Part shown: piece by piece, positions 55,090 to 64,000 of the stretch
Layout of the letters: each line of letters opens with the position of its first letter
How positions within the stretch are numbered: the stretch's first letter is position 1
Source of the DNA: Phoma sp. XZ068
Taxonomy: Eukaryota; Ascomycota; Dothideomycetes; Pleosporales; Didymellaceae
Direction of reading: 5' to 3'
Assembly (NCBI GenBank): GCA_004835665.1
Contig: RBKR01000012.1
Location: 744,001-808,000, forward strand
Length of the DNA: 64,000 nt
Made by a program: the position numbers and the translations under genes
The notes under the pieces: model-generated
The model's input: only the letters and a program-made list of their open reading frames with translations
Database searches by the model: none
What the model was told of the DNA's origin: nothing

Positions 55090-56749
55090 TCACCAGTTCC
55101 ACGTACGGCTAGCAGCCGAAAAGACCGGTGGCTTCCAGATGAGTCGCTCTGGATCAAGGCTTCGCTTACCCTTCAGCTTCTCTTTCGCTTTCTGCCGCTC
55201 GCGCTGCTCGATCACTGCATCTGTCAAAACAATGACGTGCTGATTCTTGTTGTAGCGAAGCATGTTCAGGTTCTGCAGCGTATGCAGGACGTCGTTCGTC
55301 ATCATCGCTGTTGCGGCGCCAAGATCGTCGATATTGGCTTCTACTCGACCGTCCATGAGCAAGTCGACAATAATCTCCTGCCAGTATGCTCGATATCCCA
55401 GAAGACCCAAGTCGGAGAGCGGCTTTTCAGGTGACCCAAGCTTGCCTTCGCGTTTCGATAGGATGTACGAAAAGTCGATAAGAAGCTTTCCGAAACCCTT
55501 TCGCTGATATTGAGGCAAAGTGAGAATACAAGCAACGTTGTACCCATCTGCTGATTCCTTCTCTTTACTGAAGTAGCCAACGAGATGACAACCGTGTTCG
55601 TCGCGCGTGCACATGCAGTAGAAGAGGAAGGGGTCAACGTCGTAGTAGAGGGTCTTGTGGTCCAGGAAGAGCTTTGAAAGCAAACAGAGATTTCGACACC
55701 ATGTTCGCTGCCGCCGCCCGTCAATCTCGAAGAACGAGACATAGTCATCGCGGTAAATCTCGTTGCCGGGTGGGTGTAGCAGCGTGCACTTTGCGCGGTG
55801 GCGTTCGAATTGTGTCTGCTCACCATAGTACGAGAGACAGAACTCGCAGATGTAGACGACGTCTGAATCTACGAAATCCATGGGGTAGGGAGAAAAGTAC
55901 CAGGGTTCAATTTCGAATTTACCCATCTGTACTTTCTCCAGGTTACGTACTCGAGAAATTTCGGTCTGGTTTTGTGTCATGGAGCCCGACGTACGCAGCT
56001 TCTCGATCTCATCCTCACGTGAGTAGTTTTGATCTGACACAGCTTTGGCTGCTGCGGCGGCGTCTTGGACATCCACCAAGTCCATCTCCTCATCCTCGGG
56101 CTTGGGTGTGCCATCAATGACTTCGCTAGTGATGAGCACCTCCTGGTTCTCCTTTCCGCTTGCCTTGGATGGTCGTTGTGCTTTACCAGGAACGTTGCTG
56201 GATGTTGACTCTGGTGTTCCTGATATTTCGCGGTCCAATTTACTACGCGATCTCTTGAGGTTCTTCTGATCCGACTTGGAAGGTGCTTTGTCTGTCTTCG
56301 AGGCGCTGCTCTTCTTTTTATCTGTCTTCTCGGGCGCAGGCCACTCGACTTCTCGCGACAGATCAATGCGATCTGCTGCGATCCACTCATCGAGACGCTT
56401 GTTGAAGTCTTCATAATGTACATAAAACTTTGTCTGGCCTTGGCGAGTAGCGATTGAGAGAAGTTCAGCTTTGCGCTTTTCGCCTTCCTACAGGGCGTTA
56501 GTCGAGGTAACTTGCGTGTTGAGTTTCTGATGTTCAACGAGGCGCGTTCGCACGCGCATCGCGGACTTGCTGCTAACTCACTTTCTCAACCCATGCTTTT
56601 ACTCCGACCCTGGACACAAGCCATCAATATTCATCTCAAAACTTATTGCAATGGTGTCGCACATACCTAAGCTGCGTCAAGGTGGCGAATCCAGTTTCTA
56701 CCGGGACCGGCGTGCCGGAGGGCTCATGTGAGTTCTCTCGGGGCGCCAT
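55090..56749 (-). CDS. esa1: MYST histone acetyltransferase ESA1
   Basis: Catalytic subunit of NuA4, which acetylates histone H4 and H2A. Exons 56749-56667, 56609-56582 and 56487-55090 (introns 57 and 94 bp) give 502 aa; the second exon is only 28 nt. The chromo-barrel runs through QLRVGVKAWVEK, assembled from exons 1-2, into EGEKRKAELLSIATRQG and YEDFNKRLDEWIAADRIDLS. After a charged linker come the C2HC finger (C251, C254, H267, C271 in CEFCLSYYGEQ...HRAKC) and the MYST core. The core has Cys357 in YNVACILTLP, the acetyl-CoA loop QYQRKGFG (363-370) and catalytic Glu391 in SPEKPLSDLG. The start MAPRENSHEPSG is the only ATG in frame with the barrel; a second ATG 19 nt downstream is out of frame. 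Confidence 0.93.
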
Positions 56750-56751
56750 AA

Positions 56752-56940
56752 CTATGCGACAAGCGCCTCGTGATTATTATAGGTTTTGCGTCCTGTTGTG
56801 GGAGGTAAAGTCGTGATGAAGTGGGTGGTGTTGCGGTCCCTGTGTCGCGGTGGTGCCTGCCAGACCGCCTTTGGTCGCTCGTCAGAATAGCACGCTAACG
56901 CGGTCCGTTCAAACAAAAGTTCCTGCGGGGACTCGGACAT
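56752..56940 (-). other. upstream ORF before ESA1
   Basis: A 62-codon frame with its own ATG (MSESPQELLF) whose TAG stop ends 2 nt before the ESA1 start codon. It lies in the 265-bp region shared with REX4. If transcription starts upstream of 56940 it is a uORF that could limit ESA1 translation. Alternatively the transcript starts inside it and it is irrelevant. Confidence 0.4.
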
Positions 56941-57014
56941 TCAAACGCATCAACCTCGACAACCAGTAACAAGGACAATACCGTACACCGCTATGCCGCG
57001 CAGGTGACATCGAT

Positions 57015-58079
57015 ATGGCACCAGAGCTCAGTTCAAATTGGAAGAGGCTGCAGGCCCAACTTCAGGCCTCAAAATCCGCGACACCCTCGAAATCTCAGAC
57101 TTCGACCGAAGAGCAGACCTCTTTGAAGCGCAAGCGATCGCTCAAAACCAACGACAAGTCTACGAATGCACCACGTCAATCTTTGAACGGAGCCGGAAAG
57201 TCCTCACCACACAAGTCTCCTGCATCGAGGAAGCGACAAAAAATGGAGGAGCCTGCGTCTGTTGGCGCCTCAATCAAGCAGCACAACGCTAAAACACTCT
57301 CACGGAGTGTCTCGACACCACAACTGAAGCGCACACCGCTCATCACATCTGAGAAAGATGCTGCTGTCGCGGAGGATATTCTTACACCCCATCCCGACTT
57401 CCCTGACATTGAGAACGAAGGCGTTTCTGAGACCGCACTCCCTGGCAAATATGTCTCACTCGATTGCGAAATGGTCGGTGTAGGCCCAGAGCCCAATCGC
57501 GACTCGGCGCTCGCCAGAGTGTCCCTCGTCAATTACCACGGCCACCAGGTCTACGACTCCTACGTTCAAATGCCTCCCAAAGTCGAAGTCACCGATTACC
57601 GCACAGCCGTCTCCGGTATCGAACCGAAGCACTTACGCAAGGACGTTGCACGCACATTTGAGGAGGTACGCAGTGATCTCAAGATCCTGCTCGGAGGACG
57701 TATACTCGTTGGTCACGCTGTGAAGAACGATTTGGATGTTCTGATCCTGAAGCACGACAAGCGTCTGATTCGCGATACCTCCAAATTCTCCAAATTCCGT
57801 CAATTGGCAACAAAGGCAGGATGGACACCTGGACTCAAAATGCTTACACAGAAGTTGCTAGGCGTGGAGATCCAGACAGGTGCGCATAGCTCGGTCGAAG
57901 ATGCAAGAGCTACTATGGCTCTTTTCCGCCTCGAGAAAGACGAGTTCGAGAAGGAGATCCGCCAGAAGTACGGCAATGTTAGAATGCCCACAGCCGCCCC
58001 AGAGGTTGACGCTGATGGAGATGCGGAGGAAAAGAAGAAAAGAAACAGGAAGAAGAGCAAAAAGAAGAAAAAGCACTAG
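57015..58079 (+). CDS. rex4: RNA exonuclease REX4
   Basis: 3'-5' exonuclease of the DEDDh family involved in pre-rRNA processing. Single exon, 354 aa. Residues 1-110 are a basic Ser/Lys-rich nucleolar-type extension. The exonuclease domain (about 143-310) shows Exo I with D150 and E152 in SLDCEMVGVGP, Exo II in LVGHAVKNDLDVL and Exo III in GAHSSVEDARATM, which supplies the final His and Asp. The sequence SGIEPKHLRKD is typical of REX4/ISG20-like enzymes. The C-terminus is polylysine (KKKKRNRKKSKKKKKH), a nucleolar signal. It is divergent from ESA1 with 265 bp between starts. Confidence 0.94.
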   Translation: MAPELSSNWKRLQAQLQASKSATPSKSQTSTEEQTSLKRKRSLKTNDKSTNAPRQSLNGAGKSSPHKSPASRKRQKMEEPASVGASIKQHNAKTLSRSVSTPQLKRTPLITSEKDAAVAEDILTPHPDFPDIENEGVSETALPGKYVSLDCEMVGVGPEPNRDSALARVSLVNYHGHQVYDSYVQMPPKVEVTDYRTAVSGIEPKHLRKDVARTFEEVRSDLKILLGGRILVGHAVKNDLDVLILKHDKRLIRDTSKFSKFRQLATKAGWTPGLKMLTQKLLGVEIQTGAHSSVEDARATMALFRLEKDEFEKEIRQKYGNVRMPTAAPEVDADGDAEEKKKRNRKKSKKKKKH

Positions 58080-58526
58080 GTTAGAAGTTGTTTGTAGGTT
58101 GTTGATACTGGCCATGCTGTAGGCACATTTGTTTGTTTGTACAAAAGGATACCCCGAAAAGTTGGCGGGATATGATCATGCGTAGACTGGCGTTATTGGC
58201 GATAGCATCTATGGGCTACATTTTGTTTCATGAATGCACTTGTATTGTGCTGCAATTATCATTGCATGTAGAATCTTACTATCCTCAATCTCAACCGTGA
58301 AGTATTCCGGAACGATCGGAACAAAACAACGTGCACACACATACAGTATCCACCAACTATAGTCTTCAAACAGCCGCCCAAGTATCGCTCGAACCATTTC
58401 TGCCTGAAACGGTTCCTGGTTTGAGTGCTTACTATCATGAAACCCGAGACCTCCTCCACACGTGATCACGCCTTCTTATATGACCACTACTAATCCCGAC
58501 ATCAACACCACAATATTTTCGACGTC
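58080..58526. other. intergenic, rex4 to alg3
   Basis: A 447-bp spacer between same-strand genes containing the REX4 3' UTR and the ALG3 promoter. No gene recognised. Confidence 0.45.
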
Positions 58527-59934
58527 ATGTCGCTCCTCAGCCAGGCCTACGATATCGCCTATAACCCCCGCAACACGAAATGGATAGCGCCCCTGCTTCT
58601 GGTGGCGGATGCGGCGCTCTGCGGGATCATTATTGACAAAGTTGCTTGTACGCGCCATCACGAGAACACGTGTTCCACACATACTGATGCTTGCGCAGAC
58701 ACAGAGATTGACTGGACAGCGTATATGCAGCAGATTGAGATCTATCTGAAAGGAGAAAGGGATTATAAGAAGATCGTTGGCGGGACAGGGCCACTTGTCT
58801 ATCCTGGCGCGCACGTTTGGATATACAAGCAATTGTACCGCCTGACGGACCAGGGGCGCGACATCCAGAGAGCTCAGTACATATTCGCTCTGATCTACCT
58901 GGGTACCCTTGCGCTTGTCATCCAATGCTACAGGAAAGCCAAGGTACAATGCCTTGAAGTCGACGACTTGTCATGAAGCTAATTAGGACAGGTCCCACCA
59001 TATGTCTTCCCGCTACTCATTCTCTCCAAGCGGCTACACAGCATCTTTATGTTGCGCTGCTTCAATGATTGTTTCGCTGTGCTCGGACTCTGGGCTGCTA
59101 TTTATTGCTACCAGCGCAATCAGTGGCATCTGGGCAGCTTCCTCTATACCACCGGTCTGAACGTCAAGATGAGTTTGCTGTTGCCGTTGCCCGCGATGGG
59201 CATCCTGATGATCCAAGCCTTGGGAAGCAGAGAGGCAACTACGCAGGCAATGATCATACTCCAGGTTTCGGTATGTTTAGTTGCGAAGATGATGGATGCA
59301 TTGGCTAACTATCTAGGTTCTCTTTGGGTATCCATTCAGGAAGCAGAGCTTCAGCTATTTCGGACGCGCATTTGAATTCACCCGAGCGTTCTTCTACAAG
59401 TGGACCGTCAACTGGCGATTCGTCTCTGAGGAGACGTTCTTGTCAAAACCATTTGCTCTCAGCCTTCTGGCTGCCAACGCTGGACTACTGCTATACTTCG
59501 CCTACACACGCTGGATCAAGCCCTCGAAACGCACACCCCGCCAGTTCCTCAAACTTGTGATGCCTGCCCAGGAACCCAGAGATCAGGATATCATGACGAA
59601 GAGGATCACCCCAGATTTCATTATGACGGTTATTCTTACTGCAACCGCTATTGGCATGCTTTGTGCAAGATCGCTGCACTACCAGTTCTTTGCATATATC
59701 GCGTGGACCACACCGTTTCTGCTGTGGAAAGCTGGTTTCCACCCGGTTGTTCAATATGCGCTCTGGGCTGCCCAGGAGTGGGCGTGGAATGTGTATCCGA
59801 GCACGCCAATTAGCTCAGCAACCGTCGTAGGTGTGCTAGCTGTCACCGTGGCCGGCACATGGTGGGGAACGCGGAACGAGTTTGTAGGCGCAACGAAGGG
59901 TGTCATCGAGGAAGACCATGAGCATGCAGAATAA
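58527..59934 (+). CDS. alg3: ALG3 dolichyl-P-Man alpha-1,3-mannosyltransferase
   Basis: ER membrane enzyme that adds the sixth mannose to the dolichol-linked N-glycan precursor on the lumenal side. Exons 58527-58943, 58992-59270 and 59317-59934 (introns 48 and 46 bp) give 437 aa (yeast Alg3 458). Family marks: TEIDWTAYMQQIEIYLKGERDY and GGTGPLVYPGAHVWIYKQLY in the first lumenal loop, LRCFNDCFAVLG, the TGLNVKMSLLLPLPAM segment and VLFGYPF at the third exon. There are about ten hydrophobic helices. The C-terminal tail is acidic and lacks an obvious KKxx signal. Its stop codon lies 2 nt from that of the convergent gene. Confidence 0.95.
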
Positions 59935-59936
59935 GC

Positions 59937-60397
59937 TCACTCGTCATCCGAATCAGAAGGCGGCATCTTCCCAACTGTCGACTCCTCCTCGTCGCTATCC
60001 TCGTAGGCGGGCTTCTTGACGAATTCCTTAGGCCTAGCATAATCAGCACATCATAGATATACCCCAGTTATAGCATTTACACCTACCAATACGCCTTCTT
60101 CCTCCATGCCTTCTCATCTCTCACGATATTCACAATCTCGCCGTCTAGCTTGTTATCCCTCTCCGCCAACGCAGATGTGTCCACAATGACGAAGCTGCCG
60201 CGCTTGATCCACACCGTTGAGCGAAACTTGGGCTCGAGCTCCGCGAGAATTGACTTCCCACCAGGCAGCTCAGCGTTGTACAGGTTCTTGCCCTCTGCCT
60301 TGACGATGCGCGCGATGAGGTGCGATTCTGGCAAGACATCAGGCGGGGTGATGGTGTCCTCAATTGTAGCGAGAACTTGGCGCTTTGGACGGCCCAT
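59937..60397 (-). CDS. EIF1AD-like S1/eIF1A-fold protein
   Basis: Small nuclear-type protein with an eIF1A-like OB fold, related to EIF1AD. Exons 60397-60087 and 60033-59937 (53-bp intron) give 135 aa. The N-terminus MGRPKRQVLATIEDT is typical, followed by LPESHLIARIVKAEGKNLYNA, the strand pair FRSTVWIKRGSFVIVD and DGEIVNIVRDEKAWRKKAYW. The second exon adds PKEFVKKPAYEDSDEEESTV and an acidic serine tail, likely a CK2-type phosphorylation region. The ATG is chosen because MGRPKRQ is conserved; the frame is open further upstream. Convergent with ALG3. Confidence 0.88.
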
Positions 60398-61150
60398 GTT
60401 GACGGTGTGGTGTTGACAGTGTTGCGTGGGCAGATCTAGACGCGTGTGGCTCGTGAAACCGATCAAGAAACCGATGACAATTTTGGAGGGGCTCAGGCAC
60501 GGGCTCTGCAGGGAAGAAGCCGCCGCTCGGTAGCGGCCGAGGCGGCAATTCTCCCCGCAGCCCGACCTCGCAACCTGCGAACGGTTTGGGAAATGCTTCC
60601 ACCGCCCTTCAAGAAAGTCTGACGCCCTTCTCTATCCCGAACTGCGTTTCTCACGCGTCAAGTGTTCGCCGGATAGGTTCCTCTTTGCGTGTTGCATTGG
60701 TGGGATCGATGGGTGCTGTGAAGCAACATGCATACCGTTCAGTCATGACAAGCTCACAAATCCTTGGGATCTTCATGAGCAGTAAGCGTGCATCACTGTA
60801 TACCTATCTCACTGGATGAATGTCGGGCCAATGCTGCACCGGTAATGCGCGATCCAAAGAATCGTTTCGCTAGTGCGGCTCTCCGCATCAATGGCTGAAT
60901 ATTGGACGGCAATTTATCAGCAATGACACCCGTGACTGTCGTTCTTTCCAGTCACGGTTATCGTGAACTTCCCTTTACAGAACAACCCCACATTTGTTGC
61001 CCCAGCCGCTTAGCATTTAGTTCGTCTCCTTCTGCTCGCCTTGAGTAGCCGTCTTTTCATCCATCTCCACGCACGCAGAGTTCTGCACGTAGCTTGCAGA
61101 TTCTTCAAACCTCTCTGCGTCGGCAAGCCTTTCAGCAGACGAGAACCAAA
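60398..61150. other. divergent intergenic
   Basis: About 750 bp between the EIF1AD-like gene and the MFS gene, presumably both promoters. Short frames only; nothing recognised. Confidence 0.45.
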
Positions 61151-62859
61151 ATGGCAGCTTCTAGCCTCCATAGCATGTTCGACATCCAATCGGTGGCTCC
61201 TACCAATCCTGCACCAACGTACCAGAAGTCAGTTGGGAAACAGCCTCACATTGGAATTTTGCCAGACATCGAGCTTGAACCGATTAAAGCGGGCAAAGAC
61301 AGCAACAGCACCTACTTCGACCACCATTCTAAGACAGGAACCGAGACACCAAAGACACCAAAGACACCAAACGACCTTGAAGCAAGCTGTCCCCCAACAC
61401 CTCGGCAAGATGAAGCAGTTGGTTTGGTACAGACGTGGAACAACCCACCGATGAACAAGTGGAGAATCTTATGTTGTTGTATAATCTACTTTGGAAACGG
61501 GCTCAATGATGCCGGTAAGTTAGCCCACCAACTACTGAGACATCTAAATGCTGACCACGTTCAGTCGTTGGTGCTCTGATTCCGTACATGGAAACTTACT
61601 ACCACAACTCCCATACCATTATGTCGCTTGTCTTCGTTGGCAATGCTGTAGGGTTCATCGCCGCTGCGCCTGTGGTGACATGGGCGTTGGCCAAGCTGGG
61701 AAGAGCGAAGACTCTGATCTATGCAGAGGTATTCTTGATTGCCGCATACATCATGCTTGCTTGTACTCCTCCATTCCCTGTTGTAATCATCGCGTAAGTA
61801 GTCAGCCGTCACTATTATCCTGCGCTGACACCCAAACAGCTTCCTCTTCATTGGCTATGGTGCAGCAACTAGTCTGGCCTTGAATAACGTGTTCTGTGCA
61901 AACATTCAGCCCTCGAGTGCTGTTTTAGGCGCAGCTCATGGTAGTTATGGCATCGGTGGCACAATCGCCCCCATTATTGGAACGGCCATGGTCTCGCAAG
62001 GCATCCTTTGGTCGCGCTTCTACTTCATTTTGCTTGGACTGCGATTCTGTTGCGTCGCCTTCATAACCTGGGCATTCCACAACTACGAAGAGGATTCGTC
62101 TGACACGCTGCTCACTGCTCTCGAGATCACAGCCAGCCGACAGAATGCCGCGGCTGAGCCTGGGTCCAAGAGGAAGGAACTGAAACTTGCTCTGCAGAAC
62201 AAAGTCACCATCTTTGGCGCTCTGTTCATTTTTGCTTATCAAGGAGCAGAGGTTGCGGTCTCGGGCTGGATCATCTCGTACCTCATCAACTATCGGGATG
62301 GAGATCCGGCAAAGGTTGGATATGTAACAGCTGGTTTCTGGGTATGTCGTTGGAGTCATTCAATCATGAAGAACACGTTGCTAACATTACGCAGGCTGGT
62401 ATCACGATTGGCCGATTTGTCCTTACCCACGCTGCACCCAGGATCGGGGAGAAGAACTATGTCATTGGACTTACTCTCGGCGCTACGGCGCTTCAGATCA
62501 TGGCATGGCAGATTCCCAACGTTATCGGAAATGCTGTAGCGGTCTCTCTCCTGGGTCTATTGCTTGGTCCAGTCTACCCGTGTGCGCAAACAATCTTTTC
62601 GCGCCTGGTGCCTCGACATTTGCAAACAACAGCAATCGGCTTCATTGGATCAGCAGGCAGCTCGGGTGGTGCTGTTGCTCCATTCACGACTGGGTAAATA
62701 TCCAGACTCCCCCTTCCCAAGGTTTATATTAACAATAATGCTAGTATCCTTGCGCAAGCCGTCGGAACCTGGGTGATTCACCCAGTGGCGCTGGGACTGT
62801 ACGGTGCAATGCTCGTCTGTTGGTTCGCCCTACCCAGAGTCAACAAGAGGACAGAGTAA
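61151..62859 (+). CDS. MFS transporter, Bsc6/FucP-like
   Basis: Major facilitator superfamily transporter. Five exons (61151-61514, 61565-61793, 61840-62341, 62395-62693, 62745-62859; introns 46-53 bp) give 502 aa with all phases closing. Residues 1-95 form a polar N-terminus with a TPKTPKTP repeat. Helix 1 starts at KWRILCCCIIYFGNGLNDA, followed by VVGALIPYMETYYHN, which fits the FucP/Bsc6-like branch of MFS seen in fungi. Other marks are AHGSYGIGGTIAPIIGTAM, FAYQGAEVAVSGWIISYLI and GLLLGPVYPCAQTIFSRLVP. Substrate unknown; relatives are annotated as sugar-like or unspecified transporters. Confidence 0.9.
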
Positions 62860-63103
62860 GACCGGGAGACAGATTAACAAAAGTCGGTGATCTTGGTAGT
62901 AGTACCGATATTGCACGTTCTGGAAGTGGACGGCCTGAAGGTTGTCATGACATCATGAATCACAATGTCGGACTTTCCGCTCTTTTTGCAACACTCGGGA
63001 TCCGAATCGCATGCAATACAAAAGTTCAACCCAATCCACAAGATTTCAAGACGTACGGATTTAACTTAGATCAAGAACATCAGATCATAACTACTGTCTC
63101 AAC

Positions 63104-63757
63104 ATGTCGACAACCCAAGCCATCCAAATCCTCAGCATATCCACTGCCCTCTTCGCCTCCGGCGGCATAGCAACCCTCTCCGCCTTCGACATTCCTCTGC
63201 TGCGCTCCCAGCCCGCATCACGCTCTCTCCCGATGCTGCGCTGGCTGTTCAGCCGCGGTTCGCACACAGCACCCACCGCCATCATCCTCTCATCCACTGG
63301 CTTCGCATACCTCGCGTACAACGCCCTTCCTCCTTCAGCACGAACACTCAGCACCGCACTGGCACATGCAGTAAAGGGGAAGCCAGGCTATTTCCTAGCA
63401 GCAAGCGCACTCTGTTTCTCAACAGCCATGTTCACGAGCGTATTCATGATACCGACCAACTTCGAGTTGATCAAGCGGAATGAGGATCTGGGCGGGAGCC
63501 ATAGTGAGAAGTCGGCGGCGTATAGGGAGAGTATTGGTGCGGGACGGAGGACTGCAGAGGAGAGCGTTAATGGCAAGGATGATGTTAGTCAGTGGGCTGA
63601 TTTGAGCGGTCCGCAGGAGAAGACGGGGAAGGAGGCGACGCAGGAGGGAGAGGAGCAGGTTAAGCGCCTGTTGACCAAGTTTGAGAAATTGAATTATGTG
63701 AGGGCTGTGCTGATTGGTGCGGGTGGTATTGTAGGCCTGATCGGAGCATTGGCTTGA
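63104..63757 (+). CDS. DUF1772-family membrane protein
   Basis: Single-exon protein of 217 aa with four hydrophobic segments (about 5-25, 55-75, 92-113 and 198-215), the layout of DUF1772 proteins. The motif FTSVFMIPTNFELIKRN after the third segment is the family's conserved MxPTN sequence. A polar, low-complexity insert (about 128-190, EKTGKEATQEGEEQVK) precedes the last helix. Some DUF1772 relatives are anthrone oxygenases or act in secondary metabolism, but most are uncharacterised, and no biosynthetic cluster is present here. Its upstream neighbour is the MFS transporter 244 bp away. Confidence 0.82.
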   Translation: MSTTQAIQILSISTALFASGGIATLSAFDIPLLRSQPASRSLPMLRWLFSRGSHTAPTAIILSSTGFAYLAYNALPPSARTLSTALAHAVKGKPGYFLAASALCFSTAMFTSVFMIPTNFELIKRNEDLGGSHSEKSAAYRESIGAGRRTAEESVNGKDDVSQWADLSGPQEKTGKEATQEGEEQVKRLLTKFEKLNYVRAVLIGAGGIVGLIGALA

Positions 63758-63906
63758 TTGTGTTGAAGTATGAGAGCAGAATAGAGCCTATAAGAGTGTA
63801 ATACTGTAACGATTTTACGATTCCAAGACATTTGTACGATTATCTGATACACATCTAGCTAGACATACCATACTAAATTACTATTTTATCAAATTAGCAG
63901 TTACAA

Positions 63907-64000
63907 CTACTCTCTCCTCAACAACCCCAAATCATCCTGGTAAACCACATCTATCCAGTCACGCCAAGCCAAAATCTCACACCACCGCCCCTCCCGCACC
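63907..64000 (-). CDS. 3' end of a minus-strand gene, truncated by the window
   Basis: A minus-strand frame enters from the right edge and stops at 63907-63909. The last 30 codons read ...EILAWRDWIDVVYQDDLGLL then RRE and stop, with a well-ordered Trp- and acid-rich composition, better than chance. Only this tail is visible, so the family cannot be named. Confidence 0.45.
   Translation of the reverse strand, partial: VREGRWCEILAWRDWIDVVYQDDLGLLRRE

Noticed and set aside
61151..63757. MFS transporter plus DUF1772 protein as a secondary-metabolite mini-cluster
   Set aside because: No polyketide synthase, peptide synthetase, terpene synthase or cluster regulator is nearby; both families also occur outside clusters.

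Overview
This window is nuclear DNA of a filamentous ascomycete fungus. The evidence is the density of intron-bearing protein genes (most introns 46-60 bp with GTA(A/C/T)GT donors and CTAAC-like branch sites) and the set of fungal families: GT62 Anp1, GH72 Gas/Gel, a two-finger SreA-type GATA factor, a HET-domain protein, a Pth11-like rhodopsin-domain protein and a tannase/feruloyl esterase. The flavour suggests Dothideomycetes, perhaps Pleosporales, but that placement is an impression and was not computed. About 30 protein genes can be supported. I saw no rRNA, tRNA, CRISPR array or intact transposon.

Layout. 0-8 kb: Anp1 mannosyltransferase and the Golgi ARF-GEF Gea/GBF1, both +. 8-10.5 kb: a HET-domain incompatibility protein (-), then a 2 kb gene-free tract with an AT-rich patch. 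12.5-19 kb: MATE transporter (-), PQ-loop membrane protein (-) head-to-head with PEX12 (+), then a proline/serine-rich orphan (-). 19.7-27.4 kb: thioredoxin-like protein, SreA-type GATA repressor, TVP15/COPI-associated membrane protein and eIF2B-alpha, all on -. 28-35.5 kb: a small orphan, a GPI-type beta-1,3-glucanosyltransferase, ATP25/RsfS-like protein (-) head-to-head with NMD3 (+). 35.5-37.7 kb is gene-poor. 37.7-44.7 kb is an accessory block: Pth11-like receptor, small secreted protein, a secreted orphan (-) and a secreted tannase-family enzyme. 45.7-63.8 kb returns to mostly housekeeping genes: PRP22 helicase (-), a small membrane protein, TauD-type dioxygenase, F-box protein, ESA1 acetyltransferase (-) head-to-head with REX4 (+), ALG3 (+) tail-to-tail with an EIF1AD-like gene (-), a five-exon MFS transporter and a DUF1772 protein. 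The 3' end of another minus-strand gene runs off the right edge.

Themes. Secretory-pathway and cell-wall functions recur (Anp1, Gea, TVP15, ALG3, Gas/Gel), as do translation and RNA functions (eIF2B-alpha, NMD3, PRP22, REX4, EIF1AD, ATP25). There is no sign of an operon or of a secondary-metabolite cluster. Exon boundaries were worked out by hand from reading frame, splice consensus and family conservation, and in every multi-exon model the phases close. The most notable observation is that the tannase-family enzyme keeps the Ser/Asp/His triad positions but has lost both cysteines of the family's CS-D-HC disulfide. Others are an ATCTGATAA element upstream of the SreA-type gene, a 62-codon upstream ORF ending 2 nt before the ESA1 start, and an ATP25 homologue that seems to keep only the RsfS half.
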